DNA from: an uncultured Oscillospiraceae bacterium
Lineage (GTDB): Bacteria > Bacillota > Clostridia > Oscillospirales > Oscillospiraceae
NCBI GenBank assembly: GCA_947631805.1
Contig: CANRNA010000010.1
Location: 1 to 18,245 of the forward strand
Length of the DNA stretch: 18,245 nt
Direction: 5' to 3'
Position 1 is the stretch's first letter; every line of letters starts with the position of its first letter. Under the pieces are notes generated by a model. It was not told the DNA's origin. It worked only from the letters and a program-made list of their open reading frames with translations, and did not search any database. This document shows positions 1 through 5,983 of this stretch, in pieces. The position numbers and the translations under genes are program-made.

Positions 1-92
1 TCCTCCACGCTGGATACGGACCGCAGGGCGGTCTTGAAGGGCACCCGCAGGGGGACGGAGATGCGGCCCAGTCTTACTTCGGTTATCTTCAA
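1..92 (-). CDS. Dipeptide epimerase (L-Ala-D/L-Glu epimerase type), N-terminal fragment
   Basis: Only the first 30 codons are inside the window; the gene runs off the left edge. The start is read as TTG at 92-90, preceded by a GAGAGGAGAG ribosome binding site. The translated start contains VRLGRISVPLRVPFKTALRS, which matches the N-terminal capping domain of enolase-superfamily dipeptide epimerases, where a pattern like 'I.VPLR.PFKTALR' is typical. The family interconverts L-Ala-D-Glu and L-Ala-L-Glu so that wall peptides can be cleaved by ordinary peptidases. The catalytic lysines and metal ligands lie outside the window, so substrate specificity cannot be judged. It is the last visible gene of the minus-strand operon that includes NlpC/P60 and M55 peptidases, which fits murein-peptide catabolism. 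Another muconate-lactonizing-type enzyme remains possible. Confidence 0.72.
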   Translation of the reverse strand, partial: MKITEVRLGRISVPLRVPFKTALRSVSSVE

Positions 93-115
93 AGCTGTCT
101 CTCCTCTCATTCACA

Positions 116-149
116 GGCGGCGAAGGGCCCTGTCAGGCCCCCGGCCGCC
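116..149 (-). other. Intergenic stem-loop between the transglutaminase-like and epimerase genes
   Basis: A nested inverted repeat is visible. GGCGGC (116-121) pairs with GCCGCC (144-149), and GGGCC (125-129) pairs with GGCCC (136-140), separated by a symmetric 3x3 internal loop and a 6-nt apical loop. No T-tract follows on either strand, so it is not a standard intrinsic terminator. It could be an mRNA-stability or partial-attenuation element within the operon. The function is inference. Confidence 0.4.
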
Positions 150-155
150 CTATGC

Positions 156-1493
156 TCAGAGCTCCTGCCAGGACAGGACCTCCATATTCCGCTCGAATTC
201 GCCATACCGCAGCCCCCGGTCCGCCGTCTCCAGCTCCCCCACCTGGTTGTCGTAGGGGTCGGCCCGCCAGTGGGCCTTCTCCACGGTGAAGGGGGCCTGG
301 AACACCCGGTTGGCGGCCATGCGGCAGGGGTCTATGCAGCCGAAATAGAACCGGCGCCGCTCCTCGTTCCCGGCCCTGGCCGCCGACACGCCGTAGGACA
401 GATCGGCGTACAGCCAGCCCCTGGCGGCGTCGTAGAACCTGGCCCAGTCGTGGGCGCCGCAGCTGTCCGGCTCGGCGGCAAGGCCGCTCTCCCACCGGGC
501 GGGGATGCCCGCGCACCGGCACAGGGTGATGAACAGCAGCGCGAACACCCCGCAGTCCCCGGTCATGCTGCGGGCGCACTCCGTGGGGATATCCTCCAGG
601 GAGAAATACCGGGGCATGTAGGTGTAGTGCATATTCAGGGTGATGTAGTCGTAAAACCGCCGGGCCTTCTCCACGGGGTCCGCCGCGTCTCCCGCCAGCT
701 CCTCCGCCAGGGCGCGGATATAGGGGGTGAAGACGATGTGGGGGGCCTGCTCCGCCGTGTCGGCGGGGATGACCGGCCCCTGGACTGCCCCATAGCGGGC
801 GGTGCGGGTATAGGAGTACTCCACGGAAAATTCGTGGTTGTCCGTCATGGTCTCCTCCCAGCATACCGTGCGCTGAGGGGCGTCCCCTGGGGCGACGCGC
901 CCGCCCGGAGGGGATATGCTCTCGATGGTGATGTCGCTCTGCTCCCAGCTCTCCAGGGGGATGGGCAGATGGGCCCGGAGGAACATGCCGGGGGTGAAGA
1001 GGTCGTCGCGCAGCCGCAGGGAGGCCCGGACACGGATGCGCGCGCGAAGCTCCCCCTCCGCCTTCATCCGCTCCCTGTAACGGTCCAGAGGGTTCGCCGC
1101 CGGGGGCTCGCCCTCGATCCGGCGGGCGATATCGGGCAGAGACTTGCAGATGGAGTCCAAAAACCGGAGGAAGTACCGCGGCTCGCCGTCCACGTATATC
1201 CAGCGTATCTGCCCGGCGTCCACCAGGGCGTCAAATTCCCCGTCCGTGAAGTCGGGGATGCGCTCTCGCGCCATGGCCATGGCCTGGTCACGGGTGTAGG
1301 GGAAGTCCTCCGGCAGGCGGCTTATCAGCTCCCGCTGGACGGTGAGGCACCGGCGCATGGCCTGGGGCAGAGAGCCCTCCAGCCGCCGGTCTATCAGGCG
1401 GATGGCCCCGGCGAAATCGCCCCGGAGCTTCCGCCGCCGGATATCCTCCGGCAGGCCTGTGTTCAAATCGCAAAAGAGATCGTTCGGTCCCAT
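156..1493 (-). CDS. Transglutaminase-like (papain-fold) protein
   Basis: The product has 445 residues. The start ATG at 1493 has an AAGGAGAA site 6-7 nt upstream; a longer reading from 1565 would overlap the preceding gene and has no such site. The C-terminal half carries a transglutaminase-core catalytic triad: Cys314 in MTGDCGVFALL, His348 in CGAHDWARFY and Asp364 in LYADLSYG. The N-terminal 250 residues are charged, begin with a helical segment and continue into a likely beta-rich region; I recognise no domain there. There is no signal peptide or membrane segment, so it is probably cytoplasmic. Bacterial proteins of this superfamily are usually cysteine proteases or amidases rather than cross-linking enzymes. 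Its place between a D-aminopeptidase gene (31-nt gap) and an Ala-Glu epimerase gene suggests a peptidase or amidase role on wall-derived peptides. That role is inference; the fold assignment is secure. Confidence 0.85.
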   Translation of the reverse strand: MGPNDLFCDLNTGLPEDIRRRKLRGDFAGAIRLIDRRLEGSLPQAMRRCLTVQRELISRLPEDFPYTRDQAMAMARERIPDFTDGEFDALVDAGQIRWIYVDGEPRYFLRFLDSICKSLPDIARRIEGEPPAANPLDRYRERMKAEGELRARIRVRASLRLRDDLFTPGMFLRAHLPIPLESWEQSDITIESISPPGGRVAPGDAPQRTVCWEETMTDNHEFSVEYSYTRTARYGAVQGPVIPADTAEQAPHIVFTPYIRALAEELAGDAADPVEKARRFYDYITLNMHYTYMPRYFSLEDIPTECARSMTGDCGVFALLFITLCRCAGIPARWESGLAAEPDSCGAHDWARFYDAARGWLYADLSYGVSAARAGNEERRRFYFGCIDPCRMAANRVFQAPFTVEKAHWRADPYDNQVGELETADRGLRYGEFERNMEVLSWQEL

Positions 1494-1524
1494 GGCAGTT
1501 CTCCTTGTGGGGGGCAGCCCCTTA

Positions 1525-2331
1525 TCAGTCGCTGAGCACGAAGTGGGAGAAGCGGAGCATCTCATACCAGTCGTCGGAGGCGAAGCACACGTTCTTCCCG
1601 TCCTCCAGCCGGGCGCCGGGGTAGAAGCTCTTGGAATAGGCCCGCTGATGCTCCCGGAAGCGTATCATCATCTCGAACCGGTCCGGCATGGGCACCGTGC
1701 AGTTTTTGGCGTTTCGCACCGCCCGCTCGGCCCCCTCCCGGATGGCCTTGACGGCCGCGTCCGGGTGGATGGACAGGGAGGCGCCGCCCAGCCCTTCGTT
1801 GACCGGTACGGTGGTGATGCCGGGGATGAGCTCCCTGGCAAAGTCGCACAGGGCCTTGTCCCCGGACAGGAACGCCACCGGCACGCCGTAGTACCCGGCG
1901 GTGTAGGCGTTCATCATAAACTCGCTCATCCGCACGCCGTTGAGCATGACGTGGTCGTTTTGCAGGTTCATGGTGTGGCTCAGGGGGTTGCCCCCGCAGG
2001 AGGCCCAGGCGTGGTAGCCGGTGAACAGCACCGCGTCATAGCTGTCCCGGTCCAGGCCGCTCATCATGCTCAGAGGGTCGCCGGTCCAGCCCCGGAGGAT
2101 GCGGGCGCTCTCCGGCAGGGCGGCGGGCTCTATGTTCCGGGCGGAGTCGTGGGCGTCCCGGACCAGCAGGGCGTCGGCCCCGGCGGCCAGCGCGCCGTCA
2201 CAGGCCGCGCGGACCTCCCGGGTCATCTGTTTCTGGAAGGGGGTGTAGTCCATGGGGGTGGAGCGCTCTGTCTCCGCCCAGCTGGCGATGCCGCAGGTGC
2301 CCTCGATATCCGCGCTGATGAATACTTTCAT
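1525..2331 (-). CDS. dppA: M55 family D-aminopeptidase (DppA-like)
   Basis: The product has 268 residues, close to the roughly 270 usual for the family. The N-terminus MKVFISADIEGTCGI is diagnostic of the M55 zinc peptidases. Candidate zinc and active-site residues fall at the spacing known for Bacillus DppA: Asp8, Glu10, His61 (RDAHDS), His107 (TGYHAW), His119 (LSHTMN) and Glu137 (SEFMMN). The family cleaves N-terminal D-amino acids, for example from D-Ala-D-Ala and related wall peptides, as a cytoplasmic homodecamer. The start ATG has AAAGGGA about 9 nt upstream and lies 19 nt after the phosphatase stop codon, so it is cotranscribed. In Bacillus subtilis dppA sits with the dpp transport and ykf genes; here the transporter genes are not in the window. 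Family assignment is very secure; exact substrate is inferred. Confidence 0.93.
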   Translation of the reverse strand: MKVFISADIEGTCGIASWAETERSTPMDYTPFQKQMTREVRAACDGALAAGADALLVRDAHDSARNIEPAALPESARILRGWTGDPLSMMSGLDRDSYDAVLFTGYHAWASCGGNPLSHTMNLQNDHVMLNGVRMSEFMMNAYTAGYYGVPVAFLSGDKALCDFARELIPGITTVPVNEGLGGASLSIHPDAAVKAIREGAERAVRNAKNCTVPMPDRFEMMIRFREHQRAYSKSFYPGARLEDGKNVCFASDDWYEMLRFSHFVLSD

Positions 2332-2350
2332 GTCACATTGTCCCTTTCTT

Positions 2351-3109
2351 TTATTCTATCCCGTCGATGATGACGGCGGTCCGGTCGTCCATCCAGCCGT
2401 CGCTTTGGAAGGCCATGGCCCTGGCGAGGAGGGTCTCGCTGTCCATGGCGCACAGCGCCTCCTCCCCGGCGGCGGAGAGGAACGGGTCTAACCCGTCCGT
2501 GCACAGGAGCACCCTGTCGCCCGGCCGGAGGGGGATGACGCCCATGCGCAGAAAATCCATGGCGCCGCTCTGCCCTGTCCACACCCCGTAGCCGCAGGGG
2601 TGCCGGGCGTTGTTGCAGATGTGCGCGCGTATCTCGTGGGCGGAAAACTCCCCCCGGTGGTCGTGGACGGCTCTCGTCTGGGGTTCGGTGAACGGGAGGG
2701 CATGCCCCTGGGAGAACACGATGCCGTTGGAGTCCCCCACATAGGCGTAATGGAGGCTGTCCCCCTCCGCCAGTACCAGCACCCCCACGGTGCCGGGGAG
2801 AAAGTCGGAGGGAAGGCCCTCGTTCCCACGGGCCACGGCCCCATTGCCCGCCTCTACGGCGGCCAGCAGCCGCGCCTGGGGCTCTCCGCCGTCCGGTGCC
2901 GTCAGCACGGCGCTGGCGGCCTGGGCGAACCGCTCCGCTGCCATTCGGGCGGGGCTGGGATCGGGGTAGCGCCCGTTTTTCCGGTCCCTGGTGACCCCGT
3001 CCAGCACCAGCGCCGCGCCCCGGGCCTCGTCAAACCAGAAGAGGTCCTCGTTGGGCTTGTCGGCGTAATGGGTGTTGCGGCGGGTGTCGCCGATCATGGT
3101 AAAACGCAT
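2351..3109 (-). CDS. PP2C-like serine/threonine protein phosphatase
   Basis: The product has 252 residues. It shows the ordered PP2C (PPM) motifs: NED at 20-22, a metal-binding LDG at 36-38, PGTVGVLVLAEG at 105-116, YVGDSNG at 123-129, LLCTDGLD at 201-208 and DDRTAVII at 241-248. Asp22, Asp37, Asp205 and Asp242 are the likely metal ligands. There is no membrane or accessory domain, so this is a stand-alone cytoplasmic phosphatase of the kind that usually opposes Hanks-type Ser/Thr kinases. No kinase gene is in the window. It is the second gene of the operon, 33 nt after the NlpC/P60 gene and 19 nt before dppA. A phosphatase in a wall-peptide cluster is unexpected. It may regulate the pathway or have taken another phosphoester substrate. 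The fold is secure, the target unknown. Confidence 0.87.
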   Translation of the reverse strand: MRFTMIGDTRRNTHYADKPNEDLFWFDEARGAALVLDGVTRDRKNGRYPDPSPARMAAERFAQAASAVLTAPDGGEPQARLLAAVEAGNGAVARGNEGLPSDFLPGTVGVLVLAEGDSLHYAYVGDSNGIVFSQGHALPFTEPQTRAVHDHRGEFSAHEIRAHICNNARHPCGYGVWTGQSGAMDFLRMGVIPLRPGDRVLLCTDGLDPFLSAAGEEALCAMDSETLLARAMAFQSDGWMDDRTAVIIDGIE

Positions 3110-3142
3110 AGTCGTTGAGCCTCTTTTTTCAAAAATGCCCGC

Positions 3143-3952
3143 TCAAAACAGGCTGCCCACGGCGGTCATCTTTTCCGCCAGGTCCTGCCGGAAACCGGCG
3201 TGACCGGGGTCCAGGCTGTTCACGACCACCCCGTCGCTGCCATTTTTGGCGGTGGAGTGGACGTACAGGCCGTCCCCCATATACAGGGCCACGTGGCCGG
3301 GGAAGAACAGCAGGTCCCCGGGGCCCATCCGGTCCCGGTCGATGGCGCGGATGGGGTAGCCGTCCCGGATGGAGGCGTCCCGCCAGATGGTGACGCCGCT
3401 GAGCCGGTAGGCCATGAAGGCCAGCCCCGAGCAGTCGATGCCCAGGGGGGTCTTGCCGCCCCACAGGTAGTGGGCGTCCTTGTAAAGGAGCGCCGCGGCG
3501 ACGATGCGCTGCCGCAGCGCCTGCTCCGTGTCCGGTCTGGCGATATCGAAGAGGAAGCCCGTTTTGGTATAGCCCTCCCGGCCGTCGGGCAGGGATACCC
3601 GCTGCCAGCCGTCGCCGTCGGGCTCGCCATGGACGGCCACCGTCGCCCCCCGGAGGAGCTGGGCGACCTGCCAGCCCTGGACACGGGGCTCAGAGCGGAC
3701 GGAGCACACCCCCCGCAGGACGGTCCTGCGCCTGAGCGCCTCCCAGCGGGCGGCGTTGCCCTCCCCCACGATCAGGGCGTCGGCGGGGGCGTAGCCGGTG
3801 TAGCCGTAATCGGTCCTTACCTGATACCACCCTGGGGCGGTGTCATCCAGCAGCTCCACGGTCCAGCCCAGCAGCGCCTCGTCCGCCAGCTCACACTGGG
3901 CGCTGGGCCGCAGATACAGCGGGCAGACGGGGGATGAAACGACAGCGTGCAT
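3143..3952 (-). CDS. NlpC/P60 cysteine endopeptidase with N-terminal SH3-like domains (YkfC-like)
   Basis: The product has 269 residues. Two bacterial SH3-like segments (about 5-65 and 75-135) precede an NlpC/P60 domain (about 143-265). The catalytic residues are visible: Cys174 in GIDCSGLAFMAY, His220 in PGHVALYMGD and His232 in YVHSTAKNG. The two-SH3 plus NlpC/P60 layout and the neighbouring epimerase and M55 peptidase genes match YkfC, a gamma-D-glutamyl-L-diamino-acid endopeptidase that cuts free murein peptides and releases L-Ala-D-Glu. There is no signal peptide, so it should act in the cytoplasm on imported or recycled peptides. The start ATG has AGGAGG 7 nt upstream. It is the first gene of the operon, directly behind the promoter at 3983-4011. 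Domain calls are secure; the precise cleavage site is inferred from family and context. Confidence 0.9.
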   Translation of the reverse strand: MHAVVSSPVCPLYLRPSAQCELADEALLGWTVELLDDTAPGWYQVRTDYGYTGYAPADALIVGEGNAARWEALRRRTVLRGVCSVRSEPRVQGWQVAQLLRGATVAVHGEPDGDGWQRVSLPDGREGYTKTGFLFDIARPDTEQALRQRIVAAALLYKDAHYLWGGKTPLGIDCSGLAFMAYRLSGVTIWRDASIRDGYPIRAIDRDRMGPGDLLFFPGHVALYMGDGLYVHSTAKNGSDGVVVNSLDPGHAGFRQDLAEKMTAVGSLF

Positions 3953-3982
3953 AGCGCGTCCTCCTTCTCGGTTCTCGCCTGT

Positions 3983-4011
3983 ATTTTACCACGGCCGCCG
4001 CTCCACGGCAA
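3983..4011 (-). promoter_or_regulatory. Sigma-A type promoter of the murein-peptide operon
   Basis: On the minus strand TTGCCG (4011-4006) is followed, after exactly 17 bp, by TAAAAT (3988-3983). Transcription would start near 3976, about 25 nt before the NlpC/P60 start codon. No operator is evident. Confidence 0.65.
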
Positions 4012-4076
4012 CACAAAAACGACAAAAGCGCGGCGCGTTGTCCGCCGGTCCGGGCGGATTTTTTGTCCCGTATCTC

Positions 4077-4105
4077 TTGCGTTCAAGGGGAAAGTAATTT
4101 ATTAT
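4077..4105 (+). promoter_or_regulatory. Candidate sigma-A promoter of the DUF2238-like membrane gene
   Basis: TTGCGT (4077-4082), a 17-bp spacer and TATTAT (4100-4105) fit a vegetative promoter in the AT-rich patch before the gene. The predicted start near 4112 leaves almost no leader before the GGGAGGG ribosome binding site at 4112-4118, which lowers confidence. Confidence 0.4.
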
Positions 4106-4124
4106 ATAGAGGGGAGGGATAACC

Positions 4125-4955
4125 GTGAAGAGAAAGGGGTTTTTACGGTCAAAGACCGTGCGGGAGGAGCTGCACCGCAAGAGGGCCGTGGCGGCGGTCT
4201 ATTTCGTGCTGCGGGCGCTGGTCATTCTCATGATGGTCCTGCAGATATTCAACAGGAACTATGAAAACGTGTTCCTGTGCGCGCTGACGCTGGTGCTGTT
4301 CATGATGCCTGCCATCGTTGAGAGGCGGTTTCGCATCGACCTGCCCGACACGCTGGAGATCATCATTTTGCTGTTCATTTTCGCCACGGAGATATTGGGG
4401 GAGATACGCTCCTACTACACCTCCTTTCCCGGCTGGGACACGGTCATGCACACCCTGAACGGTTTTCTCTGCGCGGCGGTGGGCTTTTCCCTGGTGGATA
4501 TGCTCAACCGCAACGAGCGGTTCTCCCTGTCCCTGTCGCCGGTGTTCCAGGCCATCGTGGCCTTTTGCTTTTCCATGACCATCGGGGTGCTGTGGGAGTT
4601 TTTCGAGTGCGCCATGGACGTGTTCTTCCTCAGGGACATGCAGAAGGACGCGATATTGGACGTCATCTCCACGGTGGCCCTGGACCCCACCGGGGGGAAC
4701 ACCCCCGTCATCATCCGCGATATCCAGGACGTGATAGTTGTAGCGGGCGGGAAGCAGATACCCCTGGGCCTGGGGGGCTATCTGGATGTGGGCATCCGGG
4801 ACACCATGAAGGACCTGTTCGTGAACTTCATCGGCGCGACGGTGTTTTCCTTCATCGGGTATTTCTACCTGATAGGCCGGGGCAAGGGCCGCTTCGCCCG
4901 GCGGTTCATCCCCCAGGTGCTGGCCGATATGCCGGAGGACGGACAGGTGAAGTGA
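4125..4955 (+). CDS. Multipass membrane protein, DUF2238/YjdF-like
   Basis: The product has 276 residues and starts at GTG 4125 with GGGAGGG 6 nt upstream. A basic N-terminus is followed by hydrophobic segments at about 22-41, 46-65, 78-92, 105-124, 140-160 and 232-250. The segment FPGWDTVMHTLNGFLCA (101-117) and WEFFECAMD (157-165) carry conserved polar residues inside membrane helices, as in DUF2238 (YjdF-type) inner-membrane proteins, which have no established function. Between the fifth and sixth helices is a loop of about 70 residues with a PTGGNTP segment. It is transcribed divergently from the murein-peptide operon and convergently with the metallophosphoesterase gene, so it is likely monocistronic. 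Family recognition is from memory of the motif and is moderately sure; the membrane topology is clear. Confidence 0.72.
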   Translation: MKRKGFLRSKTVREELHRKRAVAAVYFVLRALVILMMVLQIFNRNYENVFLCALTLVLFMMPAIVERRFRIDLPDTLEIIILLFIFATEILGEIRSYYTSFPGWDTVMHTLNGFLCAAVGFSLVDMLNRNERFSLSLSPVFQAIVAFCFSMTIGVLWEFFECAMDVFFLRDMQKDAILDVISTVALDPTGGNTPVIIRDIQDVIVVAGGKQIPLGLGGYLDVGIRDTMKDLFVNFIGATVFSFIGYFYLIGRGKGRFARRFIPQVLADMPEDGQVK

Positions 4956-4980
4956 CGCCGCCGGAGCGACAAGAAAATAT

Positions 4981-5019
4981 GCCGTGCCGCCGTGGGCCTG
5001 TGGGCCCCGGCGGCACGGC
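4981..5019 (-). terminator. Hairpin terminator between convergent genes
   Basis: GCCGTGCCGCCG (4981-4992) pairs with CGGCGGCACGGC (5008-5019). Five more pairs form above a single bulged T with a 4-nt loop. Read on the minus strand, the hairpin is followed by ATATTTTCTT, so it suits the metallophosphoesterase gene. On the plus strand no T-tract follows, so it would be a weak terminator for the membrane gene. Confidence 0.65.
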
Positions 5020-5076
5020 AGTCTGTCAAAGAACTCCCCCAGCAGCGCGTGAGCGCACCGCTTTTGCTGTGGAAGG

Positions 5077-5667
5077 TCAAAATTCTATTTCGCAGTACTC
5101 GAAGGCGTTGACCACCGTGGTGTCGCCGTAGTGGTCTATCTGGGGGATGTCGTGGCCGTAGGTGCGGTGGATGTGGCCGTGGACGTGATACCGGGGCTTA
5201 TATTTGTCCAGCAGCGGCCCGAAGCACATAAAGCCCCGGTGGGAGAGGGTGTCGAAGTCGTTCAGGCCCCGGATGGGGGCGTGGGTGAGCAGGATGTCGA
5301 AGCCCTTGTGCCTGTGGAGTTGCCAGGTCAGGCGGCGGATGCGCCGGGCCATCTGGCGCTCGGTGTACATGCACTCCCCCGGCCTGTAGCGGTAGGAGCC
5401 TCCCAGGCCCAGGATGCGCACCCCGTTGTGGACGATGATCTGGTCCTCGGCGCAGGTGCACCCCTCCGGCGGGGCGGTGAGAAATTCGTCGTCGTGGTTG
5501 CCCCGGACGTATATGACCGGGCAGTGGGCCATGGTCACGAGAAATTCCAGATAGGTCCGGCGCAGGTCGCCGCAGGCCAGTATCAGCTCATAGCCATCCA
5601 GAGCCCCAGGCGTATAGTAGTCATAGAACTTTTTCGCGGGTACGTCGGAAACGGCCAGTATACGCAC
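5077..5667 (-). CDS. Calcineurin-like metallophosphoesterase
   Basis: The product has 196 residues, a compact single-domain enzyme. The start chosen is GTG at 5667 with GAGGTGG upstream; a longer reading would begin inside the tandem repeat and is unlikely. Metallophosphoesterase motifs are visible: Asp8 (AVSDVPA), Asp34 (ACGDLRR), RGNHDDE at 55-61, THAP at 128-131 and HVHGHIH at 161-167. Motif I normally reads D-x-H, but here the His position is replaced (SDVP), so one metal ligand differs from the classic dinuclear site. Related small clostridial and archaeal enzymes hydrolyse phosphodiesters or nucleotides, but no substrate can be named. It lies downstream of the repeat array on the same strand as the BMP-type gene. 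No clear promoter is seen just upstream, so it may be reached by readthrough or by a promoter within the repeats. Confidence 0.85.
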   Translation of the reverse strand: MRILAVSDVPAKKFYDYYTPGALDGYELILACGDLRRTYLEFLVTMAHCPVIYVRGNHDDEFLTAPPEGCTCAEDQIIVHNGVRILGLGGSYRYRPGECMYTERQMARRIRRLTWQLHRHKGFDILLTHAPIRGLNDFDTLSHRGFMCFGPLLDKYKPRYHVHGHIHRTYGHDIPQIDHYGDTTVVNAFEYCEIEF

Positions 5668-5725
5668 GGGACCACCTCGTTTCTCTGATTTGCGGGGATG
5701 GGTCTGCTGATAATTGCTTGTCGTT

Positions 5726-5983
5726 TTGCCGCCTGCGGCAAGGGGAGACTTATTTCTCTTGCTAACGGGGTCCCCGCACGGACCCAGCGAAGCGGTCCGG
5801 GTGGGGAGGAGGAGAAACAAGGGAAATACTCGAGCCTTGCCGCTTGCGGCAAGGGGAGACCTATTTCTCTTGCTAACGGGGTCCCCGCACGGACCCAGCG
5901 AAGCGGTCCGGGTGGGGAGGAGGAGAAACAAAGGAAATACTCGAGCCTTGCCGCTTGCGGCAAGGGGAGACCTATTTCTCTTG
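5726..5983. repeat. 111-bp tandem repeat, 2.3 copies, strongly structured
   Basis: Copy 1 spans 5726-5836, copy 2 spans 5837-5947 and a partial third copy runs from 5948 to about 5983. Copies 1 and 2 differ at only three positions by eye. Each copy starts with the palindrome TTGCCGC-nn-GCGGCAA. Each full copy also contains an imperfect 13-bp stem (copy 1: 5772-5784 with 5794-5806, two mismatches), flanked by TTTCTC and GAGAAA that can extend the fold. The period is divisible by three and lacks stops in several frames, which creates spurious open frames; I do not think it is coding. It fills the 304-bp gap between two minus-strand genes, and the partial copy supplies the last three codons and stop of the BMP-type gene. 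No transposase or target-site duplication is evident. Confidence 0.93.

Noticed and set aside
1494..1565. Longer start of the transglutaminase-like gene at 1565
   Set aside because: It would overlap the end of dppA by about 40 nt and lacks a ribosome binding site, while ATG 1493 has AAGGAGAA at good spacing.
5668..5931. N-terminal extension of the metallophosphoesterase through the repeats
   Set aside because: The repeat period is divisible by three and keeps frames open by chance. The GTG at 5667 has a proper ribosome binding site and gives a normal N-terminus for the fold.
5726..5983. CRISPR array
   Set aside because: The copies are contiguous with no unique spacers, the unit is far too long, and no cas genes are present.
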